Program-made: the position numbers and the translations under genes | DNA from: an uncultured bacterium | GTDB lineage: Bacteria > Planctomycetota > Phycisphaerae > Phycisphaerales > SM1A02 | Length of the DNA: 41,970 nt | NCBI GenBank assembly: GCA_903891095.1 | Contig: CAITDI010000028.1 | Coordinates: forward strand, 1 to 41,970 | Reading direction: 5' to 3' | Notes under the pieces: model-generated | Databases searched by the model: none | The model's input: the letters and a program-made list of their open reading frames with translations, nothing else | Told to the model about the DNA's origin: nothing | In this document: positions 16,901-23,839 of the stretch, in pieces | How the letters are laid out: every line of letters begins with the position of its first letter | Position numbering within the stretch: the first letter of the stretch is position 1

Positions 16901-17765
16901 AGCCGAAGCCGTCGCCATCGCCGTCGCGGTACCACACCGTGTTCGGATTGATCGACGCGTCGTTGTCGTTGCAGTCGCTGTTGGTCGACACGTAGCCCGT
17001 GACGGGCGTACAGCTCACGACCGTGCCAGAGCTCGGCGCGCCGAATCCGTCGCCGTCGAGGTCGCGGTACAGCGTAGGGCAGCCTCCGCCGAGCCCCAAC
17101 GTAAATGATCCAGTACCAAACTGCACCGCGGAACCCGCGACGCCGTTGTTGTAGCCGACCTCGAGGTGGTAGGTGCGAGCGACCGAGTCGTTGGCCGAGA
17201 GCACGAACTGAGCGACGCGGACGTCGGTCGTCGGGACGCCTGGGGAGTTGCCGACGCGACCCTGGAGGGTCGGGGGCGACGAGTTGAACCAGCCAAGGAT
17301 GTCGTTGTTCGGCAGGTCGGGGCGGTTCCAACCAGCGGCGGTGGTGTTGCCGCCGGTGTTCCACGACGGGTCAGCCGTGGTCGCGTTGGTCGCAGCAGCC
17401 TGGCCACCGATGGTCAGGTACGAGTCGTACGGACGGTTGAGAGTGGCCGAGCCCGTGAGCGTGGGGCTCCAGGAGCCGCCCGACTGGGTGAGCACGCCGC
17501 TGCTGCCGGAGTCGTTGTCCTTGTGCCAGAAGCCGCTGAGCGCGCCAGCGCCGGAGCTCGAGCTAAGGTTGAAGCAGTTGAGGAGCGTGTCGGTCGCGCC
17601 GTTGAAGCGCGCTACGACGGTGTAGACAGTCAGATTCTGGCCGCTGTTCGTAACGTTCGTCGAAGTGACGAAAAAGCCCACGAACGCCCCACTCGCCGCC
17701 CCCGCGCACATACCGGCGCTCAGGGCTGCGATACCGAACTGCTTAAACATGGAACCGATCTGCAT
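10953..17765 (-). CDS. Giant secreted modular protein: MopE motifs, three beta-helices, two RCC1-like propellers, dockerin
   Basis: A 2270-residue exported protein. The ATG at 17765 gives a signal peptide to about residue 27 (cleavage near ASGA), with an AAAGAAG-type Shine-Dalgarno upstream. Approximate domains: shared N-terminal domain (28-225; FWHKDNDSG, RPYDSYLTIGG, WNRPDLPNND); three MopE-type motifs (PF11617, 228-382; YRDGDGDGFG, PAGYVRSNTDCND); a beta-sandwich-like region (400-525); then DCNGNG linkers, right-handed beta-helix and RCC1-like repeats in the order helix 596-870, RCC1 910-1182, helix 1273-1540, RCC1 1583-1859, helix 1949-2176; last, a dockerin-like pair (2218-2270; DLNLDGHVDGADLGILL). 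Each RCC1 block has seven WGxNxFGQ-type units, enough for a seven-bladed propeller. The beta-helix modules recur every 674 and 676 residues. Likely a surface or extracellular adhesin or polymer-binding protein; no catalytic motif is recognised. Confidence 0.9.
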   Translation of the reverse strand: MQIGSMFKQFGIAALSAGMCAGAASGAFVGFFVTSTNVTNSGQNLTVYTVVARFNGATDTLLNCFNLSSSSGAGALSGFWHKDNDSGSSGVLTQSGGSWSPTLTGSATLNRPYDSYLTIGGQAAATNATTADPSWNTGGNTTAAGWNRPDLPNNDILGWFNSSPPTLQGRVGNSPGVPTTDVRVAQFVLSANDSVARTYHLEVGYNNGVAGSAVQFGTGSFTLGLGGGCPTLYRDLDGDGFGAPSSGTVVSCTPVTGYVSTNSDCNDNDASINPNTVWYRDGDGDGFGSSVGPTLTQCNQPAGYVRSNTDCNDNNAALNPNTIWYRDTDGDGRGVAANGTLTQCTQPAGYALVNGDNCPTIANPTQADCNTNGIGDVCEIASGALLDCDGDSVPDVCEGAVVVHTVTQYLAPFGNGYPATYSFTNLPRAYTGSPTIKIEAISDLDQPNEFIGVSFDGSAQELFFVNDGSDCPATPDVAVKSFTLAAFNALVADGRLTVNITASGTVSPTQCAGGGIRLTLDYNGMPATSDCNNNGLLDSCELGTGVAFDCNGNGRIDSCDVASGIGTDCNQNGRLDSCDLSSGSSTDLDGNGVLDDCSGEYIVGGSGFANIQAALNAAPNGATIHIAPGNYAGPFDIGSKSVHLVSIAGPNTTIISGAGLGTAIISVTGSAANGTTIDGFTFRDGQIGADAYGTRMGGAIFLNGVAADVRNCKFLNNHSNVGGALCGYASSGTIENCLFDHNTAAVEAGAVELGFGGKWTFRNNLLTNNSAVGNGGAMQIVQPAGAVTAAVSLRDSDFTGNSAGGKGGAIAWSALGGVNLIVNGCTFENNTASDAAFTRLDGQLELALSHSRFCLNTPTNLATVYADIGDNILSQDCNGNGVCDADEIASGAEADCDHNGLPDSCQLIGDMRSWGDNTNGQSSIPSSIGDVWHIAAGCSHSLALKADHTMVGWGSNSFGQITIPSGLNAVNAIAAGCDHNIALRSDGTVRCWGYNAYNQCDVPAGLTGVAQVAAGANHTGVLRNDGTMVMWGRNLSGECNVPSNVGTVARIALGGAHSMALRTDGTVRCWGLNNFGQCTVPGNVGTLKEIAAGCYHSVGLRTNGTVTCWGSNIFGQLDVPAGLSNVVQIAAGSGQHTVALRSNGTLVSWGWNNFGQTNVPATAVGIVEISAGGTHTLVRSHGPSDCNSNGIVDRCEIDSGVALDCNGNGLPDSCDIASGGSADCNGNGIPDSCDIASGYATDCNGNARPDSCDLALGTSTDLDGNGRLDECSGELVVGGSGYGTIQAAMNAAPKGATVLVGPGTHRGFIHMPNNGVSMRSIGGAAVTILDGSGASQTLPDSIVTIESNGVGGGGGVIQGFTFRSGTTGHLFEGARVGGAISIISVPAMAVLDCVFESNHADRGGAIFGFDTTSLIQNCTFRSNSATLDGGAIEFSLGGGWQIRGCTMDANAAPIGGAVHLAGSEGALMNCTMTHNSATDSGGAVAWDSTGVLSVLFDSCDIEANSAAVGGGLAIVGGSGSFDLVRTRLCRNTPENISGEYTDDGDNIFSQDCNGNGICDADDISSGAETDCNGDGIPDSCQLRGETFAWGDGSRGQTIIPSNLGNIAAISAGCDHSLALRANGTLAVWGADSFGQVTIPAGLNSVIQIAAGCTHNLALRTNGQVVGWGANAFGQTNVPTAANGNVLRLAAGANHSGVLHTDGSIVLWGRNNEGQCTVPSTIGPATRLALGGAHSVALRANGSVLCWGLNNFNQCNVPANVGAVTDIAAGCYHTVALRANGTVLCWGSNLFGQLAVPAGLNGVVQIAAGSGQHTLALKSDGTVVGWGWDAFGQTDVPHGLRAIGSIAAGGAHSLALTAIAADCNGNGAIDACEIASGAVGDCNHNGIPDSCDIANGIESDCNHNGVPDNCEIASGTNSDCNGNGIPDDCDLASGLSTDLNGNGRPDECAGEFVVGGTGFASIQAAINAAPNGTTIKVAAGTWSPISISGRKVTIESLSGAAETFIEGNHTGRCVSMTNIAPHGVIMRGFTIRNGSASTGAGIRLLLSSPDFSDCVIEGNTATGPGGGVACSSSSPNFVNCVIRGNSAAQGGGVAVSGATVDNSAASFANCDISSNHASTTGGGFYNTGRLSVSLCVVEHNSAGTAGGGLWSATTGFSAVGYSRFCINTPENIYGQFNDQSGNVFGDDCNGNGICDIDEIAAGTPDENHNGQLDSCELARGDLNLDGHVDGADLGILLNFWGAVGAPAGDLNGDGVISAPDLALLLGHFDPH

Positions 17766-17860
17766 GTCGTGCTTCTTTCTCTGGCGCGCAGGCCGTTGCC
17801 TTCGCTGTTTCAAATGCCAACTGCACACACTTCGAAATCAATAGCGGTTTGCCGATCGCG

Positions 17861-19441
17861 TTACGGGAAGCTGCCCCAATGGCCCAAGAGCAACGCGAAG
17901 TCCGCGCCGTTCACCAAGCCATCGCGGTTCAGGTCTCCGATGATCGGGCTGGCGGAACTCGTGCCCCAGACGTTCAGCAGCAGCGGAACGTCCGACGAGT
18001 TCACGATGCCATCGAGGTTGAGGTCGCCGCGCGCGTACTCGCACACATCGCCGACCGTGTTGTAGTTGCTGTCCGCCTGATCGGCGTTGGCGATGCTGGG
18101 GCAGTTGTCGCCATTGATGCCCGAATAGCCCGTCGGCTGCGTGCACTGCCGCACGATGCCGTCCGCGGCAACGCCGCGTCCGTCGCCGTCGGCGTCTCGG
18201 TACCACGGGGTGTTCGGGTTGACCAAGGCGTTGCCGTCGTTGCAGTCGGTGGCCGACAGCACGTATCCGACGGGCTGTGCGCACTGCGTGATCGTCGCGC
18301 CGGTCGCAGCTCCGTAGCCGTCTCCGTCGGCGTCGCGGTGCCAGACCGTCGCCGGATTGATCGCGGCGTCGCCATCGTTGCAGTCGGTGTTCGAAAGCGC
18401 GAAGCCCGTTGGCTGCGTGCACTGCGTCGTCGTGCCGTTCACGCTCGATCCGTAGCCGTCGCCGTCGACGTCGCGGTACCAAACGGTGTTCGGGCTGATC
18501 GCGGGATTGCCGTCGTTGCAGTCGGTGTTGAGGCGCGAGTAGCCCGAGGGCTGGGTGCACTGGGTGATCGTCGCACCGCTCGTGCTGGCGCCGAAGCCAT
18601 CGCCGTCGATGTCGCGGAACCAGACCGTGTTCGGATTGATCGCAGCGTCGCTGTCGTTGCAGTCCAAGTTGTTGAGCACGTAGCCAGGGACTGCGCTGCA
18701 ATTGACGATGGCCAGGTTCGGATTTGGGTTGCCAAAGCCATCCCCGTCGCTGTCGAGGTAGAGCGTGGGGCAGGAGGGGCTTAGCGTGAAGCTGCTGACG
18801 GCCGTCTGCACGTTGCCGTACGCCCCGTTGGTGTAGATCACGTGCATGCGGAAGGTGCGGACCGTGTTGTCGCCGGTCGAGACCACGAACTGGCCGATGC
18901 GGATGTCGGTCGAAGGCAACCCGGGCGAACTCCCCTGGCCAACGGCTCCGTTGTTCGGGTAGTAGCCAATGAAGGTGTTGTTCGGCAGGTCAGGACGGTT
19001 CCAGCTCCGCGCATCGGCGTTGCCGCCGCTCGTCCACTCCGAGTCCGGCGAGATCGAGACGCTCGCGCTCGCCTCGGGACCGATCGTGAGATACGAGTCA
19101 AACGCGCGGTTGGCCGTGCTGCCGGTGCTGGCGGGGTCCCAGGTTCCGGAGCCTTGGGTGATGCCGCCGCCCGTGACGTTGTCGCGGTGGAAGAATCCGG
19201 TGAGCGCTGCATCTCCGCTGAGCGAGCGGAAATTGTCGCAATTCAGGATCGCATCGGTCGAACCATTGAAACGAGCGGCAACGGTATAGACGCGGAAAAA
19301 GCTCGTGTTGTAGCCGTCGGAAATCGAAACCACGTTGGATGTCACGACAAATGTCGTGAACGTCGCGCACGCCGAATACGTAGCCGCCGCCGCCAACGCC
19401 ACACCCGCCACGCACCGGTTCATCAAGCTCCAAGACGCCAT
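17861..19441 (-). CDS. Secreted protein with MopE-type metal-binding motifs and dockerin-like C-terminus
   Basis: A 526-residue exported protein. The start at 19441 has CGGAG 8 nt upstream and gives a signal peptide ending near YSACA. Residues about 27-215 are the shared N-terminal domain (FFHRDNVTGGG, GTWDPASTGS, FDSYLTIG, WNRPDLPNN, SPGLPSTDIRIGQFV). Five MopE-type repeats (PF11617, about 224-440) follow, each with D-x-D-G-D-G, a Cys, P-x-G-Y and DCND, then a thrombospondin-3-like NGDNCPSIANADQADSN. The C-terminal about 58 residues are a dockerin-like pair (DLNLDGIVNSSDVPLLLNVW and DLNRDGLVNGADFALLLGHW). It is essentially the N-terminal third of the giant neighbour plus its C-terminus, without beta-helix or RCC1 parts. 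Metal binding is likely; the function is unknown. Confidence 0.88.
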   Translation of the reverse strand: MASWSLMNRCVAGVALAAAATYSACATFTTFVVTSNVVSISDGYNTSFFRVYTVAARFNGSTDAILNCDNFRSLSGDAALTGFFHRDNVTGGGITQGSGTWDPASTGSTANRAFDSYLTIGPEASASVSISPDSEWTSGGNADARSWNRPDLPNNTFIGYYPNNGAVGQGSSPGLPSTDIRIGQFVVSTGDNTVRTFRMHVIYTNGAYGNVQTAVSSFTLSPSCPTLYLDSDGDGFGNPNPNLAIVNCSAVPGYVLNNLDCNDSDAAINPNTVWFRDIDGDGFGASTSGATITQCTQPSGYSRLNTDCNDGNPAISPNTVWYRDVDGDGYGSSVNGTTTQCTQPTGFALSNTDCNDGDAAINPATVWHRDADGDGYGAATGATITQCAQPVGYVLSATDCNDGNALVNPNTPWYRDADGDGRGVAADGIVRQCTQPTGYSGINGDNCPSIANADQADSNYNTVGDVCEYARGDLNLDGIVNSSDVPLLLNVWGTSSASPIIGDLNRDGLVNGADFALLLGHWGSFP

Positions 19442-19742
19442 GCTGATCTCCGTTCACAGCACGCTGTGCGGATAGCAGCAAACGCACGCGTTCCGCGCGT
19501 GCGCTCTCTCGCCATCAACAAAGCGTGACGTAGCACACCTCTGACATGCACGCGCCAGACGGACGCGTTCGCCGTGGATTATGCGCGAAACACCATGATG
19601 TCCCGCACGGAATTCTTGAAAAAAGAAGCATCCGCGTCGACACGAAGTGCGACGAGAAATCCAACGGTGCATGTAATTGCCAACGAACAAACACGTTGTG
19701 TCCGCGATCGCGTGATGAATTTCTTTGCGTGGTGGTCGCGGC
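19442..19742. other. AT-richer intergenic region with possible distal promoter
   Basis: About 300 bp between two minus-strand exported genes, clearly less GC-rich than its surroundings (for example GAATTCTTGAAAAAAGAAGC near 19611-19630). On the minus strand GGGACA and CATAAT (19578-19583) are spaced 15 nt apart, a weak promoter candidate giving a leader of roughly 130 nt before 19441. A 10-bp palindrome CGCGATCGCG lies at 19703-19712. I see no gene in it. Confidence 0.35.
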
Positions 19743-20936
19743 TTATCGCCGCTGAGCCGCGTTCTCAAACAGCAGCGTCAGATCCCTCACGCCCACGATC
19801 CCATCGCCGTTGAGATCGCCGATCGGCGAGCTCACCTCGCACCAGAACAGCATCAGGATCTCCGCGTCGCGCGCATCGATCGTGCCGTCGAGGTTCAGGT
19901 CGCCGCGCGCAAACTCGCAGGCATCGCCCACGCCGTCGCCGTTACTGTCGGCTTGATCGCGGTTTGCGATGCGCCCGCAGTTGTCGCTGCCGTCGCGCAG
20001 GTAGCCCGCGGGCTGCGTGCATGAAGTCCGCGTGCCCTCGCTGGCCGCGCCGAGTCCGTCGCGGTCGAGGTCGCGGTACCACTTGGTCTCCGGAGTCAGC
20101 GTCGCGTCGTGGTCGTCGCAGTCGAAGTTGTTGGCCACGAAACCCGCGGGAATCGGCCAAGCCGTGCTCACGCCCGACGCCGCCGCGCCGAACCCGTCGC
20201 CGTCGAGATCGCGGTAGCTCTCGTGCTCGCCCGCCGCGATCAGCGTGAACTTCGCCTCGCGCGAGCGGGTCTTGCCGCTTGCGGTGCGGTAGGTGACCTC
20301 GGCGCGAAACGCGTAGTCGGGATGCACGGGCGACAGCACGAACTGCGCGATCAGCACCTCGTCGAGCGCCATGCCCGGCGAGCCGCCGACGTGTCCCTGC
20401 TGGTTGGGAGGCGCGGCGTTGAACCACCCGAGCGAGCCGTTGCCGGGGAGATCGGGCCGGTTCCAGCCACGCTTGTCCGCGCCCGCGCCGAACGACCACG
20501 ACGGATCGCCGATGGTCGCGTTGCGCGGATCCGCCGCGCCGCCGATGGTCACGAACGAGTCGTACGGGCGATTCGCCTTGGCCGAGCCGGTGATCGCGGG
20601 GTTCCACGAGCCCGTCGTCTGCGAGAGCTCGCCGGGCGCGTCGTCGTTGACGTTGTCCTTGTGCCAGAACACCGCGACACTCGCAGGATCCAGCACCGCA
20701 AAGTTGCTCACGTTGATCAGCGAGTCGTCGGGATCGTCGAAATGCGCAGCCACGCGATACACCGCGAGGGTCTGCTCGCCGATCGTCACCGGTACTGCAT
20801 GCACGATGAAGTCGACGAAGTCCGCGCGCGCGAGCTGCGCTGCGCAGGCGACCGCGATGATTCCCGCGCTGCACGCGTGGAACTCGGAACGATTGCGTGC
20901 GTGCTTGCCGAAGTGATGCATGGACTTCATGAACAT
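19743..20936 (-). CDS. Secreted protein with MopE-type motifs and dockerin-like C-terminus
   Basis: A 397-residue exported protein. ATGs at 20936, 20930 and 20921 are all possible; none has a Shine-Dalgarno. The first is kept because a -10-like CATACT lies 11 nt upstream. The signal peptide is long (to about residue 40, cleavage near LARA-DFVDF). The shared N-terminal domain follows (FWHKDNVNDDAPGE, GSWNPAITGS, RPYDSFVTIGG, WNRPDLPGN, SPGMALDEVLIAQFV). Two MopE-type motifs (YRDLDGDGFGAAAS, YRDLDRDGLGAASE), a DNCGRIANRDQADSNGDG calcium loop and a dockerin-like pair (about 345-397) complete it. It is the most upstream member of the five-gene exported block and is divergent from the DUF1080 gene at 21076. 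Confidence 0.87.
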   Translation of the reverse strand: MFMKSMHHFGKHARNRSEFHACSAGIIAVACAAQLARADFVDFIVHAVPVTIGEQTLAVYRVAAHFDDPDDSLINVSNFAVLDPASVAVFWHKDNVNDDAPGELSQTTGSWNPAITGSAKANRPYDSFVTIGGAADPRNATIGDPSWSFGAGADKRGWNRPDLPGNGSLGWFNAAPPNQQGHVGGSPGMALDEVLIAQFVLSPVHPDYAFRAEVTYRTASGKTRSREAKFTLIAAGEHESYRDLDGDGFGAAASGVSTAWPIPAGFVANNFDCDDHDATLTPETKWYRDLDRDGLGAASEGTRTSCTQPAGYLRDGSDNCGRIANRDQADSNGDGVGDACEFARGDLNLDGTIDARDAEILMLFWCEVSSPIGDLNGDGIVGVRDLTLLFENAAQRR

Positions 20937-20947
20937 GGAGGTAGGGG

Positions 20948-20953
20948 AGTATG
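20948..20953 (-). promoter_or_regulatory. Weak -10-like element (CATACT)
   Basis: Read on the minus strand, CATACT lies 11 nt before the ATG at 20936. It departs from TAnnnT only in the first base. No -35 and no Shine-Dalgarno are seen. Confidence 0.3.
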
Positions 20954-21075
20954 CCTTGCTCCACTGCGATTTCACAGCGGCGCGCCGCGGGATTTGCAAA
21001 TCACCCCGCGCTCGCCTGCGACAGCGACGCCGCCGTCCGCTTGACGGCTGCACGCATTGCGGTTGCGATGCGCGG

Positions 21076-22191
21076 ATGCAGATTCGCCCCGGCATCGTCG
21101 CTCTCGTCGCGCTCGCGTCTCTCGTGTCTGGTTGCGCGCAGGCGCCGAAGGCAGGCGCGCCCGCGCCCGAGTCCGCGCCTGCGCCCGTCGCGCCCGCGCC
21201 GAAATCCGCTGGCCCCGCGCCGCTCTTCACCGCGATCCCGTACGAAACCTGGAAGATCCTCGGCGGCCACGCCACGTTCGAGCTCGCGCAGACCGCCGAT
21301 GGCACGGTCCTCACCGGCCGCGGTCCGCTGCAGATCAACGGATTCCTCACGAGCCCGCGCGCGATCGGCGACTTCCGCCTCGCGGTCGACGTCAAGCTCG
21401 GCTCGCGGCAGTCCCCGCTCGGCGAGAAGATGAACTCGGGCATCCAGATCCGCTCGCAGGAAATGGCCGGCACCGTCGGCGGCCTTCAGGTCGAGATCGA
21501 TCCCACCAAGCGCGCGTGGTCGGGCGGCATCTACGACGAGCGCGGCCGCGACTGGCTCGCGCCGCTCAAGGACAGCACGCCCGAGGCCGAGGCCGCCCGC
21601 GCGGCGTTCAGGCTCGGCGAGTGGAACCGCTACGAGATCGATTGCATCGGCCCGCGCATCCGCACCAAGGTCAACGGCGTGCCGTGCGCGGTGTGGTACG
21701 ACGGAATCGTGTCGGGCCTGGTCGCATTCCAGGTGCACAACGGCGCGGCGTGCGAGGTCGCGTTCCGCAACCCGATGTTCGAGGAGCTCGGCGCGCACTC
21801 GTGGCGCGCGATGCCCGACGCCGCGGGACCGTCGAGCGGCGAGCGCTGCGCGTGGTCGCACCCGATCGCCGCCGAGATGCGCGGCGTGCGCATGCGCGTC
21901 AACCGCACGGGCCATGTCGTGATCCTCGCGGCCGACGGAACGCGCCTCGCCGACGTGCCGTTCGCGCCCGCAGCGGTCGCGAAGAACGCCGACGGCTCGA
22001 CCAAGGCCGCGCCCGCCGACGCCGCGTCCGCGTGGCGCAAGCTCGAGCTCGTGTGGATCGACGGCGCAGGCAGCGTGCTTCTCGACGGCGCGCGTGTCGC
22101 GACGCTGGCGCTTCCGCAGCAGCCCACGCACATCCGCGTGCTCGGCGAAGCGTGCGAGACGAAGGATTCGGAAGTCCTCCAGCGCGACTGA
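21076..22191 (+). CDS. DUF1080 (3-keto-disaccharide hydrolase type) lipoprotein
   Basis: A 371-residue protein. The start at 21076 gives a short lipoprotein signal with lipobox LVSGC (Cys about residue 21), then an Ala/Pro-rich linker (APAPESAPAPVAPAP). Residues about 50-240 match the jelly-roll DUF1080 domain (PF06439): YETWKILGGHATFEL, DFRLAVDVKL, MNSGIQIRSQ, GGLQVEIDPTK, SGGIYDERGRDWL, WNRYEIDCIGPRIRTKVNG. A further beta-rich region continues to the end. Members of PF06439 hydrolyse 3-keto-glycosides or bind glycans; planctomycetes often carry many. Being a lipoprotein, it would act in the periplasm or on the outer surface. It is divergent from the exported block and may cooperate with the Tat-exported oxidoreductase at 5159; that link is inference. 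Confidence 0.85.
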   Translation: MQIRPGIVALVALASLVSGCAQAPKAGAPAPESAPAPVAPAPKSAGPAPLFTAIPYETWKILGGHATFELAQTADGTVLTGRGPLQINGFLTSPRAIGDFRLAVDVKLGSRQSPLGEKMNSGIQIRSQEMAGTVGGLQVEIDPTKRAWSGGIYDERGRDWLAPLKDSTPEAEAARAAFRLGEWNRYEIDCIGPRIRTKVNGVPCAVWYDGIVSGLVAFQVHNGAACEVAFRNPMFEELGAHSWRAMPDAAGPSSGERCAWSHPIAAEMRGVRMRVNRTGHVVILAADGTRLADVPFAPAAVAKNADGSTKAAPADAASAWRKLELVWIDGAGSVLLDGARVATLALPQQPTHIRVLGEACETKDSEVLQRD

Positions 22192-22438
22192 ACGCGCGTG
22201 CTGCATGACCGGTGGATGAATCGTGGAAGACGCGCGCCCTCGCCGCGCGCGGTCGTCGTTGACAGGTGGTCCACGCTCGATTTCGCATGAATCTTCGCGG
22301 CAGCGCGCGATCTCCTCGGGAGAGCGTCGCGTCGCGTGCAGCGCGCGCATTCGCCCTGACACTTCGCGCCGCGCGTGGCGGTTGTCCGCCGCGCAAGCAC
22401 GTGCATGCATGCAGTCAGCGAAGCGAACGGAGCCCACG
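22192..22438. other. Intergenic region upstream of the HTH-like gene
   Basis: About 247 bp. TTGACA occurs at 22259-22264, but no convincing -10 stands at the right distance (the nearest AT-rich stretch is CATGAAT, about 21 nt on). I see no gene or clear hairpin. Confidence 0.3.
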
Positions 22439-23812
22439 ATGAGCAACGGCGATCTCAGGAAGCAGCGCATCGAGCGCATGGCCAAACTCGCACGCGTCTA
22501 CCGCGGCTGGAGCGCATCGCAGCTCTGCGACGCACTCGGTCGCGAGCCGTCGCGCGTCGCGCCGTCGAGCGGCAATCCCAAGCTCGATCTCGTCGCGCGC
22601 CTCGCCGAGGCGCTCGACTGGGAACTCGGCCACGTCGCCGAATCGGTGTGGGAGGAGCGCTGCGTGGGCGACGGCGACGCGCCGGCTTCGCGCGCACGCG
22701 GGTTCGCCGCGCTCGACGCCGAGGCGCAGGAGCTCCACCGCGGCGGCGCGTTCCGCGCGATGGAGCGCGTCGGCCTCGCGATGCGCCACATCGCCCGCAC
22801 CGGCCGCGAGCGCGCGATCGCCGCGAATCGCCTGGCCGGCGCATACGACGGATTCGGCCGCTACGCACGCGTGCTCGACTGCGTGCGCGAGGGCCTCGCC
22901 GAGCGCAACATCGGCGCCGACATCCGCACGATGCTCACCGTCAACCTCGCCAACGCCAACTACACGCTGTGGAATCTGCATGAAGCCCGCGCGATCAGCG
23001 ATGCGATCCTCGAGAACATCGCGGCGGGCGCGCGCGATGACGTGCACGCAGCCGCTGCGCCGCGCGCGCGGATCGAGCGCGTCGCCGAGGCGTTCGGCCA
23101 CGCGCTGCGCGGCCACTCGCGGCGCAGGCTGATCGCGACCGCCGACTCGCAACGCGAGAGCGAGGCGCTGGCGATCCTCGCGGCGCACGATCTCCGCGTC
23201 GCCGCGGGGCTCTACGCGAATCTCTTCGACGACTTTGGCGACGCGCAGTACGCGGGCCTCGCCGAGACTGCGCGCGGCGGCGAACTCGAGGCGCGCGTGG
23301 CCGCCGGCGAGATCGCCGCCGAGGACGCGCTCGAGCAGGTCCTCGAGCGGATCGACCGCGTGGTCGATCTCGGCGAGGGCGGTCTCGGCGAGGGCGACGG
23401 CCTAGCGGGTGATTCGCCCGTCATCGACAGGCCCGTCATCGAAAGCCCTCTCATCGAAAGTTGCGGCTGGTGGAGCGTCTTCGGAGCCAACATCGCCATG
23501 CGCGCGGGCGACGCGGATGCAGCGCAGTTCGCGGAGCGCAGCGGACTCGAGCAAGCCCTTGCGATCTGCACCAACAAAGCAGCCGACATCGCCGAACATC
23601 TCGACCACTGGCCGATGCGCGAGCGTGCGTTCACGCTCGAGTGGTTCCGCCGGCAGACCATCGGCCGCTTCGATCCCGCCGAATGCGCGGCGTGGACGCT
23701 CGACAGCGACGATGTGCGCGTGCTCGTGGGCACGATGGGGCGATTCCCGCTGTTTCGCGCGACGGGCTGGGCGATCCTCGATCGCGCCGTCATTGCCGCC
23801 AGCGGCGCGTGA
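22439..23812 (+). CDS. Putative HTH-domain regulatory protein with helical repeat body
   Basis: A 457-residue cytoplasmic protein that I do not recognise as a named family. The ATG at 22439 is preceded by GGAG and fits the start of a helical domain. Residues about 8-65 (MAKLARVYRGWSASQLCDAL, KLDLVARLAEALDWELGHV) look like an XRE-type helix-turn-helix that reads a growth or nutritional state. The rest is alpha-helical with TPR-like spacing (ERAIAANRLAGAYDGFGRY; NLANANYTLWNLHEARAI). A short Asp/Pro repeat occurs near residues 325-340 (SPVIDRPVIESPLIES). No signal peptide. It lies 28 nt before a cation-efflux gene, so control of that gene or of the ABC transporter beyond is possible but unproven. 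Confidence 0.7.
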   Translation: MSNGDLRKQRIERMAKLARVYRGWSASQLCDALGREPSRVAPSSGNPKLDLVARLAEALDWELGHVAESVWEERCVGDGDAPASRARGFAALDAEAQELHRGGAFRAMERVGLAMRHIARTGRERAIAANRLAGAYDGFGRYARVLDCVREGLAERNIGADIRTMLTVNLANANYTLWNLHEARAISDAILENIAAGARDDVHAAAAPRARIERVAEAFGHALRGHSRRRLIATADSQRESEALAILAAHDLRVAAGLYANLFDDFGDAQYAGLAETARGGELEARVAAGEIAAEDALEQVLERIDRVVDLGEGGLGEGDGLAGDSPVIDRPVIESPLIESCGWWSVFGANIAMRAGDADAAQFAERSGLEQALAICTNKAADIAEHLDHWPMRERAFTLEWFRRQTIGRFDPAECAAWTLDSDDVRVLVGTMGRFPLFRATGWAILDRAVIAASGA

Positions 23813-23827
23813 ATCGCGCATGAACGC

Positions 23828-23833
23828 TACCTT
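23828..23833 (+). promoter_or_regulatory. TAnnnT -10-like element (TACCTT)
   Basis: GCTACCTT ends 6 nt before the ATG at 23840, the distance expected if transcription starts at the start codon. There is no Shine-Dalgarno in the 27-nt intergenic gap. Confidence 0.45.
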
Positions 23834-23839
23834 GCCCCC

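Noticed and set aside
10704-17108. A 2134-codon open frame on the plus strand opposite the giant gene
   Set aside because: It is rich in Arg, Val, Ala and Asp with no fold-like pattern, has no signal or known motif, and is explained by the GC-rich third positions and repeated DCNGNG codons of the real minus-strand gene.
20937-21473. Longer start (21473) for the exported gene at 19743
   Set aside because: The extra part lies opposite the DUF1080 gene, has shadow composition and would bury the signal peptide.
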